Assembly (NCBI RefSeq): GCF_000718135.1
Contig: NZ_JOEM01000002.1
Span: 124,001 to 188,000, forward strand
Direction: 5' to 3'
Source of the DNA: Streptomyces cyaneofuscatus
GTDB taxonomy: Bacteria > Actinomycetota > Actinomycetes > Streptomycetales > Streptomycetaceae
Length of the DNA stretch: 64,000 bases
Position numbers and translations under genes: made by a program. Shown piece after piece: positions 17,075 to 24,890 of the stretch; the first letter of the stretch is position 1; every line of letters starts with the position of its first letter. The notes beneath the pieces are model-generated. The model did not search any database, was not told the DNA's origin, and saw nothing but the letters and a program-made list of their open reading frames with translations.

Positions 17075-18190
17075 CTACTTGACGCCGAGACCGGCGTCGG
17101 AGACCTCGGGCTGACCCTCAGCCTTGAGGATCTTGTTCAGCGGGCCCAGGTCGTAGATGCCCTCCAGCTTCGGGTTCTCCAGCAGACCGGCCTTCACCGA
17201 GAACTCCGACTGGGTCTTCAGCGTGGTGGCCAGCGGGTCGTTGGTGAACTCGACGGACTCCCACGCCGGGTCGAGGATCTCCTGCGGCAGCGCCTTGCCG
17301 CTCAGCTTCTCCAGCGCCTTGTTGGCGGACGCCTTGGCCTCCTCGGGGTTGGCGTTGATCCACTTGTTGGTGGAGACCGAACCCTTGACCACGGCCTCGA
17401 CCACGTCGGGGTGCGCGTCGAGGAACTTCTGCGACACGATGATGTGCGTGATCACGAACTTCTTGTCCGGCCACAGGTCCTTCTCGTCGAGGAGCACCTT
17501 CGCGCCCTCGGAGACCAGCTTCGAGGCGGTCGGCTCCGGGACCCACGCGCCGTCCAGCGAACCGGACTTGTAGGCGTCGGGCGTCACCTTGTTGTCCGAG
17601 CGGACCACCGAGACGTCGCCCTTGCCGCTCTGCGGGTCGACCTTCCAGCCCTTCTCGGAGATCCAGTTGAGGAAGGCCACGTCCTGCGTGTTGCCGATCT
17701 GCGGGGTCGCGATCCGCTTGCCCTTGAGGTCGTCCAGGGTCTTGATCTTCTTCGGGTTGACGACCAGCTTCACCCCGCCGGAGGCCGAACCCGCCACGAT
17801 CCGCAGGCCCTTGCCCTGGGACTTGACGTAGGCGTTGATGGCGGGGGAGGGGCCGATGAAGCCGATGTCGATCGAGCCCGCGTTCAGCGCCTCGATCTCG
17901 GAGGGGCCGGCGTTGAAGGTCGTGGACTCGACCTTGGTGCCGCCCAGCGCCTTCTGGATGGTGCCTTCCTGGATACCGACCAGGGCGGTGGCGTGCGTGA
18001 GGTTCGGGAAGTAGCCGATCTTCACGGTGTCCGCGGAGAGCTTCTTCCCTCCGGCGGAGACGTTCGCCTTCTTCGCGTCGTCGTCCTTGGCGTCGGAGCC
18101 GTAACCGCAGGCGGTGGCGGCCAGGGCGAGCAGCGGCAGGGCCGCGACAGCGGCTATGGAGCGACGAACGGTGGAACGGTGGGCAGGCAC
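17075..18190 (-). CDS. ssuA: Sulfonate-type ABC transporter substrate-binding lipoprotein (SsuA-like)
   Basis: A 371-residue lipoprotein with lipobox ALAATAC (Cys28). The mature part reads VKIGYFPNLTHATALVGIQEG, then AGPSEIEALNAGSIDIGFIGPSPAINAY in two adjacent stretches. This is the NMT1/SsuA fold that binds sulfonates, nitrate or related anions. GTG 18190 has GAGGAAA upstream. The gene follows cysN after 230 nt, so it may share the cys transcript or have its own promoter. A short ATG frame in that gap was not convincing. Confidence 0.9.
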   Translation of the reverse strand: MPAHRSTVRRSIAAVAALPLLALAATACGYGSDAKDDDAKKANVSAGGKKLSADTVKIGYFPNLTHATALVGIQEGTIQKALGGTKVESTTFNAGPSEIEALNAGSIDIGFIGPSPAINAYVKSQGKGLRIVAGSASGGVKLVVNPKKIKTLDDLKGKRIATPQIGNTQDVAFLNWISEKGWKVDPQSGKGDVSVVRSDNKVTPDAYKSGSLDGAWVPEPTASKLVSEGAKVLLDEKDLWPDKKFVITHIIVSQKFLDAHPDVVEAVVKGSVSTNKWINANPEEAKASANKALEKLSGKALPQEILDPAWESVEFTNDPLATTLKTQSEFSVKAGLLENPKLEGIYDLGPLNKILKAEGQPEVSDAGLGVK

Positions 18191-18420
18191 GGGAGGCTTT
18201 CCTCTCGTTGGCCCGGTACTCGCGTCCCGCTGATGGTCAGGGGGGCGCGGCCGGGAGATCGGCAGGTCTTCGGCGGTACGGGTGCGGGGGATTCAGGGCG
18301 CGCGAGCGGTGCGCGTACGTCATCACGCACATCGCCCCACGCCTCCCTGGCCGCTGCCGAGGGCGCCGCTGCCCACGCGGCCGCCCTCCTTCGCGAAGGT
18401 GGAGAAGAAGTCACCGGTCA

Positions 18421-19758
18421 TCAGAAGTCCCATTCGGCGTCGTCGTCGGCGGCCTGGGTGACGGCTTCGGCGACCGCGGCGAACGCGGCGCCCGCCATGC
18501 CGGCGCTCAGCGTCGTCCCGTCCGCCGGGTCGATCAGCAGGAACGAGCCGGTGCGCCGCGAGTCCTCGTACGCGTCGAGCGCGAGCGGCTCGGCGGTCCG
18601 CACGACGACCCGGCCGATGTCGTTGGCGACCAGCTGCCCGGGCGCCGGGTGCTGGGAGAGGTCGTCCAGGGTCAGCCGCGACGGGATGTCCTTGACGATC
18701 GCCTTGACCGTACGGGTGGTGTGCTTCAGCAGCACCCGCTGGCCCACGGAGAGCGGCTGGTCGGCGACGTGGCAGACGGTCGCCTCGATGTCCTGGGTGA
18801 CCGGCGGCACGTCGGTGGCGGGGGCGATCAGATCGCCGCGCGAGATGTCGATGTCGTCGGCCAGTCGCAGCGTCACCGACTGCGGCGCCCACGCGATGTC
18901 GACGCTCTCACCGAGCGCGTCGATGCCCGTGATCGTCGTCGTACGCCCCGAGGGGAGTACGGAGACGGCCTCGCCGACCCGGAAGACCCCGGCGGCGATC
19001 TGACCGGCGTACCCCCGGTAGTCCGGGTGCTCGGCGGTCTGCGGCCGGATCACGTACTGCACGGGGAACCGCGCGTGGCAGGCGGTGAGGTCGTGGCTGA
19101 CCGGGACCGTCTCCAGGTGCTCCAGGACGGTCGGCCCGCCGTACCAGTCCATGTGCGCGGACGGCTCCACCACGTTGTCCCCGGCCAGTGCCGAGATGGG
19201 GATCGCGGTGATCTCCGGGACGCCGAGCGATGCGGCGTACGCGGTGAACTCCTCGGCTATCGCGGCGAACACGGGCTCCGCGTAGTCGACGAGGTCCATC
19301 TTGTTGACGGCCAGCACGACGTGCGGGACGCGCAGCAGCGCGGCCACGGCGGCGTGGCGGCGGGTCTGCTCGACGACCCCGTTGCGGGCGTCGACCAGGA
19401 CCACGGCCAGCTCGGCGGTGGAGGCGCCCGTCACCATGTTGCGGGTGTACTGCACATGGCCCGGGGTGTCGGCGAGGATGAACCGGCGGCGGGTGGTGGC
19501 GAAGTAGCGGTAGGCGACATCGATGGTGATGCCCTGCTCACGCTCGGCCCGCAGCCCGTCGGTCAGCAGCGCCAGGTCCGGCGCCTCCTGGCCGCGGCTC
19601 AGCGACACCTGCTCGACGGCCTCCAGCTGATCGGTGAGGATCGACTTGGAGTCGTGCAGCAGACGTCCCACGAGGGTGGACTTGCCGTCGTCGACCGACC
19701 CGGCGGTGGCGAAGCGCAGCAGGGTGGTGGCGCTCAACTGCTCAGCTGTAGTGGTCAT
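18421..19758 (-). CDS. cysN: Sulfate adenylyltransferase subunit 1 (GTPase)
   Basis: CysN hydrolyses GTP to drive adenylation of sulfate by CysD, giving APS. The 445-residue protein shows the elongation-factor-type GTPase motifs: P-loop GSVDDGKSTLVGRLL, G3 DTPGHVQYTRN and G4 NKMDLVD. Beta-barrel domains 2 and 3 follow. It has no fused APS kinase domain, consistent with a separate cysC gene. The ATG directly abuts the cysD stop (TAA then ATG), which suggests coupled synthesis of the two subunits. Confidence 0.97.
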   Translation of the reverse strand: MTTTAEQLSATTLLRFATAGSVDDGKSTLVGRLLHDSKSILTDQLEAVEQVSLSRGQEAPDLALLTDGLRAEREQGITIDVAYRYFATTRRRFILADTPGHVQYTRNMVTGASTAELAVVLVDARNGVVEQTRRHAAVAALLRVPHVVLAVNKMDLVDYAEPVFAAIAEEFTAYAASLGVPEITAIPISALAGDNVVEPSAHMDWYGGPTVLEHLETVPVSHDLTACHARFPVQYVIRPQTAEHPDYRGYAGQIAAGVFRVGEAVSVLPSGRTTTITGIDALGESVDIAWAPQSVTLRLADDIDISRGDLIAPATDVPPVTQDIEATVCHVADQPLSVGQRVLLKHTTRTVKAIVKDIPSRLTLDDLSQHPAPGQLVANDIGRVVVRTAEPLALDAYEDSRRTGSFLLIDPADGTTLSAGMAGAAFAAVAEAVTQAADDDAEWDF

Positions 19759-20697
19759 TTAGAAGTACCCCTCGCGCTTGCGGTCTTCCATCGCGGCCTC
19801 GGACATCTTGTCGTCCGCGCGGGTCGCGCCCCGCTCGGTGAGCCGGGAGGCGGCGATCTCGGTGATCACGGCCTCCAGCGTGGTGGCGTCGGAGTCGACG
19901 GCACCGGTGCAGGACATGTCGCCGACCGTGCGGTAGCGCACCAGACGGGTCTCGGTGGCCTCGTGGTCCTTGGGACCGCCCCAGCCGCCGGCCGTCAGCC
20001 ACATGCCGCTGCGGGAGAAGACCTCGCGCTCATGGGCGAAGTAGATCTCCGGGAGCTCGATCCCCTCGCGCTCGATGTACTGCCAGACGTCCAGCTCGGT
20101 CCAGTTGGAGATCGGGAAGACCCGGACGTGCTCACCGGGGGCGTGCCGGCCGTTGTAGAGCTGCCACAGCTCGGGGCGCTGGCGGCGCGGGTCCCACTGC
20201 GAGAACTCGTCGCGCAGCGAGAAGACCCGCTCCTTGGCGCGCGCCTTCTCCTCGTCGCGCCGCCCGCCGCCGAACACCGCGTCGAAGCGGTGCTGCTGGA
20301 TCGCCTCGGTGAGCGGCACGGTCTGGAGCGGGTTGCGGGTGCCGTCGGGGCGCTCGCGGAGCTTCCCGGCGTCGATGTACTCCTGCACGGAGGCGACATG
20401 GAGCCGCAGCCCGTGCTTCTTCACCGTACGGTCGCGGTACTCCAGGACCTCGGGGAAGTTGTGCCCGGTGTCCACGTGCAGCAGCGTGAACGGCACCGGC
20501 GCCGGCGCGAACGCCTTCAGCGCCAGGTGCAGCATCACGATGGAGTCCTTGCCGCCGGAGAACAGGATCACCGGCCGCTCGAACTCCCCCGCCACCTCAC
20601 GGAAGATGTGGACCGCCTCGGACTCCAGGGAGTCCAGGTGGCTGAGCGCGTACGGGTTCGCGGTGTCCCCGGACACGGTGGTGGTGACGGCACTCAC
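19759..20697 (-). CDS. cysD: Sulfate adenylyltransferase subunit 2
   Basis: The catalytic subunit of ATP sulfurylase, 312 residues, forms APS from ATP and sulfate. The PP-loop SGGKDSIVMLHLAL sits near the N-terminus. FGGGRRDEEKARAKER and FPISNWTELDVWQYIERE are conserved family blocks. GTG 20697 is chosen because its GTGA overlaps the cysC stop by 4 nt. The longer frame upstream is only cysC read out of frame. Confidence 0.96.
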   Translation of the reverse strand: MSAVTTTVSGDTANPYALSHLDSLESEAVHIFREVAGEFERPVILFSGGKDSIVMLHLALKAFAPAPVPFTLLHVDTGHNFPEVLEYRDRTVKKHGLRLHVASVQEYIDAGKLRERPDGTRNPLQTVPLTEAIQQHRFDAVFGGGRRDEEKARAKERVFSLRDEFSQWDPRRQRPELWQLYNGRHAPGEHVRVFPISNWTELDVWQYIEREGIELPEIYFAHEREVFSRSGMWLTAGGWGGPKDHEATETRLVRYRTVGDMSCTGAVDSDATTLEAVITEIAASRLTERGATRADDKMSEAAMEDRKREGYF

Positions 20698-21239
20698 GCC
20701 AGGCCCCTCTCGGTGAGCAGCGCGTGGAGCGCCGCCGCTGACTCCTGCACGGTCTGCTGGTGCGACTCGATGCGCAGGTCGGGCGATTCGGGCGCCTCGT
20801 AGGGGTCGTCGACCCCGGTGAGACCGCTGATCTCGCCCGCCGCCTGCTTGGCGTAAAGGCCCTTCACATCCCGTACGGAGCACACCTCGACGGGCGTCGC
20901 CACGTGCACCTCCAGGTAGGTGGTGGACTCGGCGGCGTGCCGCTTGCGGACCGCCTCGCGGCTGTCGGCGAACGGGGCGATGACGGGGACCAGCACCTTC
21001 ACGCCGTTGGCGGCGAGGAGCTCGGCGACGAAGCCGATCCGGGCCACGTTGGTGTGCCGGTCCTCGCGGGAGAAGCCGAGGCCCGCGGAGAGGAACTCGC
21101 GGATCTCGTCGCCGTCGAGCACCTCCACCTTGTGGCCCTCGGTCCGCAGCCGGCCCGCCAGCTCGTACGCGATGGTGGTCTTGCCCGCGCTCGGCAGACC
21201 GGTCAGCCAGATCGTGGCTCCCGTCTCCGTCACGCTCAT
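20694..21239 (-). CDS. cysC: Adenylyl-sulfate (APS) kinase
   Basis: CysC phosphorylates APS to PAPS. The 181-residue protein has P-loop GLPSAGKTT, the DGDEIREFLSAGLGFSREDR block and the lid segment with KGLYAKQAAGEI. I chose ATG 21239 because AGGAGA lies 6 nt upstream. ATG 21263 overlaps the cysH stop and would add eight residues but has no ribosome site. Its presence next to an iron-sulfur-type CysH leaves open whether PAPS is needed for reduction or only for sulfation. Confidence 0.95.
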   Translation of the reverse strand: MSVTETGATIWLTGLPSAGKTTIAYELAGRLRTEGHKVEVLDGDEIREFLSAGLGFSREDRHTNVARIGFVAELLAANGVKVLVPVIAPFADSREAVRKRHAAESTTYLEVHVATPVEVCSVRDVKGLYAKQAAGEISGLTGVDDPYEAPESPDLRIESHQQTVQESAAALHALLTERGLA

Positions 21240-21262
21240 CGAACTCTCCTGATCAGTCGTCA

Positions 21263-21979
21263 TCAGCCGTGCAGCCCGCATTCGGTCTTGCCGCGGCCGG
21301 CCCAGCGGCCGGCCCGTGCGTCCTCGCCCTCCAGCACCCGGCGGGTGCAGGGCGCGCAGCCGACGGAGGCGTAACCGTCCATCAGCAGCGGGTTGGTGAG
21401 CACCCCGTGCTCCAGCACGTAGGCGTCCACGTCGTCCTGGGTCCAGCGGGCGATGGGGGAGACCTTCACCTTGCGGCGCTTGGCGTCCCAGCCGACGACC
21501 GGGGTGTTCGCCCGGGTGGGGGACTCGTCGCGGCGCAGCCCCGTCGCCCACGCGGCGTACGCGGTCAGGCCGTCCTCCAACGGCTTGACCTTGCGCAGCG
21601 CGCAGCACAGGTCGGGGTCGCGGTCGTGCAGCTTCTCGCCGTGCTCCGCGTCCTGCTCCGCCACCGTCTGCCGGGGGGTGATCGTGATGACGTTGACGTC
21701 CATCACCGCGTCCACCGCGTCCCGGGTCCCGATGGTCTCGGGGAAGTGGTAGCCGGTGTCGAGGAAGACCACGTCGACGCCCGGCATCACTTGCGAGGCC
21801 AGGTGCGCGACCACGGCGTCCTCCATGGAGGAGGTGACGCAGAAGCGCGGCCCGAAGGTGTCGGCCGCCCACTTCAGGATCTCGGTGGCGGAGGCGTCCT
21901 CCAGCTCCCGGCCCGCCTGCTCGGCCAGCTCCTGGAGTTCGCGGTCGGTCAGCTCTCCACTGATCAGAGTTTCCGTCAT
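21263..21979 (-). CDS. cysH: Adenylyl-sulfate / phosphoadenylyl-sulfate reductase
   Basis: CysH reduces activated sulfate to sulfite with thioredoxin. The 238-residue protein has the adenylyl-binding block TSSMEDAVVAHL, LDTGYHFPET and the C-terminal catalytic ECGLHG. It also has the paired cysteines DLCCALRK and GCAPCTRR. This CC...CxxC set ligates a [4Fe-4S] cluster in APS reductases and in bifunctional enzymes, so it can probably use APS directly. Its ATG overlaps the stop of the small zinc-ribbon gene. Confidence 0.95.
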   Translation of the reverse strand: MTETLISGELTDRELQELAEQAGRELEDASATEILKWAADTFGPRFCVTSSMEDAVVAHLASQVMPGVDVVFLDTGYHFPETIGTRDAVDAVMDVNVITITPRQTVAEQDAEHGEKLHDRDPDLCCALRKVKPLEDGLTAYAAWATGLRRDESPTRANTPVVGWDAKRRKVKVSPIARWTQDDVDAYVLEHGVLTNPLLMDGYASVGCAPCTRRVLEGEDARAGRWAGRGKTECGLHG

Positions 21980-22155
21980 ATCCGGTCCCCTTCACCGTCG
22001 TTGCGCTGCACGCCCCGGGTCAGCAGACCCAGGAACTTCAGCTGGAACGCACGGTTGCAGGAGGCACATTCCCAGGCGCCGTGACCGGTCTCGTTGGGGC
22101 GCAGGTCCTCGTCACCGCAGTACGGGCAGTAGAACGGGGCGGCTCGCTCGCTCAT
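21976..22155 (-). CDS. 59-residue zinc-ribbon-like protein between cysI and cysH
   Basis: This short frame encodes a protein with two CxxC pairs, Cys10/Cys13 (YCPYCGDE) and Cys30/Cys33 (ECASCNRAF), 17 residues apart, the spacing of a rubredoxin-like or zinc-ribbon knuckle. Its ATG overlaps the cysI stop (ATGA) and its own stop overlaps the cysH ATG (ATGA), so it is translationally locked between two sulfur-reduction enzymes. That position makes it a real gene rather than a chance frame. It could hold zinc, or iron as an electron carrier for CysI or CysH; the sequence does not decide. I know no established function. Confidence 0.85.
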   Translation of the reverse strand: MSERAAPFYCPYCGDEDLRPNETGHGAWECASCNRAFQLKFLGLLTRGVQRNDGEGDRI

Positions 22156-23849
22156 GACAGCGACTCCGCACTGGCGCGCGCCGCCCAGGTCGCGAAGCGC
22201 TCGCCGTCCTCGCGCTCCTCCTGGAACCGGCCGAGAACCCGCTCGACGTAGTCCGGCAGTTCGGCCGAAGTGACCTTCAGGCCACGGACCTTGCGGCCGA
22301 ACCCGGCCTCCAGGCCGAGCGCGCCGCCGAGGTGCACCTGGTAGCCCTCGACCTGCTCGCCGTTCTCGTCCAGCATCAACTGGCCCTTGAGACCGATGTC
22401 CGCGACCTGGATACGGGCGCAGGCGTTCGGGCAGCCGTTGATGTTGATGGTGATCGGGTGGTCGAACTCCGGGATGCGGCGCTCCAGTTCGTCGATGAGC
22501 GAGGCGCCGCGCGCCTTCGTCTCGACGATCGCCAGCTTGCAGAACTCGATGCCGGTGCAGGCCATCGTGCCGCGCCGGAACGGGGAGGGCGTGACCCGCA
22601 GGTCGAGCGCCTCCAGACCGGCGACCAGGGACTCGACCTGCTCCTCGGCCACGTCCAGCACGATCATCTTCTGCTCGGCGGTGGTCCGCACCCGGCCGGA
22701 GCCGTGCGCCTCGGCCACCTCCGCGATCTTGGTGAGCGTGGTGCCGTCGACGCGGCCCACCCGCGCGGCGAAGCCGACGTAGAAGCGGCCGTCCTTCTGC
22801 CGGTGCACCCCGAGGTGGTCGCGCCAGGTCTGGGCGGGCTGCTCGGGCGCGGGGCCGTCGACCAGCTTGCGCTGGAGGTAGTCGTCCTCCAGGACCTGGC
22901 GGAACTTCTCCGCGCCCCAGTCCGCGACGAGGAACTTCAGCCGGGCGCGGGTGCGCAGCCGCCGGTAGCCGTAGTCGCGGAAGATCCCGATGACCCCGCC
23001 GTACACGTCGGCCACCTCGTCCAGCGGCACCCAGGCGCCGAGCCGGACCCCGAGCTTGGGGTTGGTGGAGAGGCCGCCGCCGACCCAGAGGTCGAAGCCG
23101 GGGCCGTGGACCGGGTGGTTCACACCGACGAACGCGATGTCGTTGATCTCGTGCGCCACGTCCAGCTGCGGCGAGCCGGAGACGGCGGACTTGAACTTGC
23201 GGGGCAGGTTGGAGAAGTCGGGGTTGCCGATGAAGCGCCGCTGGATCTCGTCGATCGCGGGGGTGCCGTCGATGATCTCGTTCTCGGCGATGCCCGCTAC
23301 CGGGGAGCCGAGGATCACGCGGGGCGTGTCACCGCAGGCCTCGGTGGTGGAGAGGCCCACCTCCTCGAGGCGCCGCCAGATCTCCGGCACGTCCTCGATC
23401 CGGATCCAGTGGTACTGCACGTTCTGCCGGTCGGTGAGGTCGGCGGTCCCGCGCGCGAACTCCTGGGAGATCTCCCCGATCACCCGCAGCTGCTGCGTGG
23501 TCAGCCGGCCGCCGTCGATCCGGACGCGCAGCATGAAGAACTTGTCGTCCAGCTCCTCCGGCTCCAGCACAGCGGTCTTGCCGCCGTCGATGCCGGGCTT
23601 GCGCTGGGTGTACAGACCCCACCAACGCATGCGTCCGCGCAGGTCGTTGGGGTCGATGGAGTCGAAACCACGCTTGGAGTAGATCGTCTCAATACGTGTC
23701 CGTACGTTGAGACCGTCGTCGTCCTTCTTGAACTGCTCGTTCCCGTTGAGGGGGGTGTGGTGGCCCACGGCCCACTGACCCTCGCCACGGTGGCGTCCGG
23801 CCTTGCGGCGGGGCGTGGTGGTCGCAGGCTGTTCCGGGGTAGCGGCCAT
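22152..23849 (-). CDS. cysI: Ferredoxin-dependent sulfite reductase (siroheme)
   Basis: It reduces sulfite to sulfide with six electrons from ferredoxin. The 565-residue protein has two sulfite/nitrite reductase half-domains. Four siroheme-[4Fe-4S] cysteines are visible: two in ACTGIEFCK and two in NGCPNACAR. It also has the Tyr (WWGLYTQRK) and Cys (TTEACGDTPR) that cross-link in the mycobacterial NirA enzyme, supporting sulfite over nitrite as substrate. ATG 23849 has GAAGGA upstream. It heads the cys operon and is preceded by a short Cys-containing leader ORF. Confidence 0.95.
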   Translation of the reverse strand: MAATPEQPATTTPRRKAGRHRGEGQWAVGHHTPLNGNEQFKKDDDGLNVRTRIETIYSKRGFDSIDPNDLRGRMRWWGLYTQRKPGIDGGKTAVLEPEELDDKFFMLRVRIDGGRLTTQQLRVIGEISQEFARGTADLTDRQNVQYHWIRIEDVPEIWRRLEEVGLSTTEACGDTPRVILGSPVAGIAENEIIDGTPAIDEIQRRFIGNPDFSNLPRKFKSAVSGSPQLDVAHEINDIAFVGVNHPVHGPGFDLWVGGGLSTNPKLGVRLGAWVPLDEVADVYGGVIGIFRDYGYRRLRTRARLKFLVADWGAEKFRQVLEDDYLQRKLVDGPAPEQPAQTWRDHLGVHRQKDGRFYVGFAARVGRVDGTTLTKIAEVAEAHGSGRVRTTAEQKMIVLDVAEEQVESLVAGLEALDLRVTPSPFRRGTMACTGIEFCKLAIVETKARGASLIDELERRIPEFDHPITININGCPNACARIQVADIGLKGQLMLDENGEQVEGYQVHLGGALGLEAGFGRKVRGLKVTSAELPDYVERVLGRFQEEREDGERFATWAARASAESLS

Positions 23850-23964
23850 GACAGTACGTCCTTCGGGACTGCAGGAGGGCGGCTCTGAACGGCGCACTCG
23901 CGCTGAGGCGCGGCGGTGCGCTGGGTTCGGGCAGAGGTGGTGGGGCGCGGCGGTGCTGGGACTC

Positions 23965-24048
23965 TCAGCCCGCCGGACAGATGGCGCTGGACATGCGGCA
24001 GAGGTCGACGTGGCGTCGACTCACCAAGGCAATTCCAGTTCCAGACAT
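23965..24048 (-). CDS. 27-residue putative leader peptide upstream of cysI
   Basis: An ATG frame of 27 codons ends 115 nt before the cysI start. It carries the block LVSRRHVDLCR followed by SSAIC, which matches the short leader peptides (HVDL...SA.C) found before sulfur genes in actinobacteria. Two Cys codons (residues 17 and 24) lie near the end, where ribosome stalling on low Cys-tRNA would act. The downstream 115 nt are GC-rich, but I could not define a clean pair of alternative hairpins. Cysteine-responsive attenuation is therefore an inference from family and position. Confidence 0.75.
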   Translation of the reverse strand: MSGTGIALVSRRHVDLCRMSSAICPAG

Positions 24049-24103
24049 GACGGAAGCGTGTCACGCGGATCTCGGGGCAGTCCACCACTATCCATGATGT
24101 GGA

Positions 24104-24130
24104 CGAGATGGTCTCGTAGAGTGAGACTCT
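24104..24130. promoter_or_regulatory. Two adjacent 13-bp palindromes upstream of the cys operon
   Basis: CGAGA-TGG-TCTCG (24104-24116) and AGAGT-GAG-ACTCT (24118-24130) are both 5+3+5 perfect palindromes. They share the form GAGWNNNWCTC, with centres 14 bp apart. They lie 56-82 bp before the leader ORF, where the cys promoter should be. This looks like a two-site operator for a sulfur regulator. Confidence 0.55.
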
Positions 24131-24224
24131 GTGGTATCGGTCACAGGTTACGTCCGTGGCAATGGGGACAAATTGCCCCAGGGTGGGGCCGGTGAAGGCC
24201 CCGAACGACGGGCCGGGACGAGGA

Positions 24225-24842
24225 TCAGGCGCCGTACGCTCCCGGCCACGGTCCCGGGGTCGCCACGTCCGGCTCCACCTCGGTCTTCGTGTGGAAGAGC
24301 CGGAAGCCCCGGCGCAGGTAGTTGTCCATCGCGTACGGGCCGTCCTTCGAGCACGTGTGCAGCCACACCCGCTCCGTCGGCGGCCGCTCGGGCCAGCGCT
24401 CCGCCAGGTCCCAGGCGCGCTCCACCCCGTACGACAGCAGGTGGCCGCCGATCCGCCGCCCCCGGAAGGCCGGGATCAGCCCGAAGTACATGATCTCGAC
24501 CACGCCGCCGTCCTGCGGGTCCAGCTCCACGTACCCGGCCGGCGTCCCGTTCGCGTACGCCACCCAGGTCTCGGCCCCGGGCCTCTCCAGCGACTTCTGC
24601 CACTCGTCGTACGTCATGCCCAGCCGGTCGGTCCACCGGATGTCGCCGCCCACCGCCGTGTAGAGGAACCGGCTGAACTCCGGCAGCACCACCTCGGACC
24701 GGACGATGCGCAGATCGCCCTCCGGTACGGCGGCGGGCCGCAGATCGGCGGGCGAGGTCTGCTCCAGCGACCAGATGGTGACCTCGGTGGTCGCCCGGGT
24801 CGCCTCGGCGTCGGATACGGGGGGCTGCGCGGGGTTGCTCAT
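24225..24842 (-). CDS. GNAT-family N-acetyltransferase
   Basis: A 205-residue acetyl-CoA-dependent acyltransferase. The acetyl-CoA binding region is IMYFGLIPAFRGRRIGGHLL, with RGRRIGG as the pyrophosphate-binding turn. A conserved-looking acceptor part (WTDRLGMTYDEW, AYANGTPAGYVELD) precedes it, and the C-terminal NYLRRGFRLFHTKTE completes the fold. The acceptor cannot be told. The gene is read toward the cys promoter region, tail to its upstream side. Confidence 0.88.
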   Translation of the reverse strand: MSNPAQPPVSDAEATRATTEVTIWSLEQTSPADLRPAAVPEGDLRIVRSEVVLPEFSRFLYTAVGGDIRWTDRLGMTYDEWQKSLERPGAETWVAYANGTPAGYVELDPQDGGVVEIMYFGLIPAFRGRRIGGHLLSYGVERAWDLAERWPERPPTERVWLHTCSKDGPYAMDNYLRRGFRLFHTKTEVEPDVATPGPWPGAYGA

Positions 24843-24890
24843 GCCGGTCAGACAACCATGCCGCCGCCCTTGTGCGCGCAGCGCCCCCGG

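Noticed and set aside
18237..18332. 31-codon minus-strand frame (MCVMTYAHRS...) in the cysN-ssuA gap as a second leader peptide
   Set aside because: It has a Cys codon only at position 2, lacks the HVDL and SA-C pattern, and has no ribosome site.
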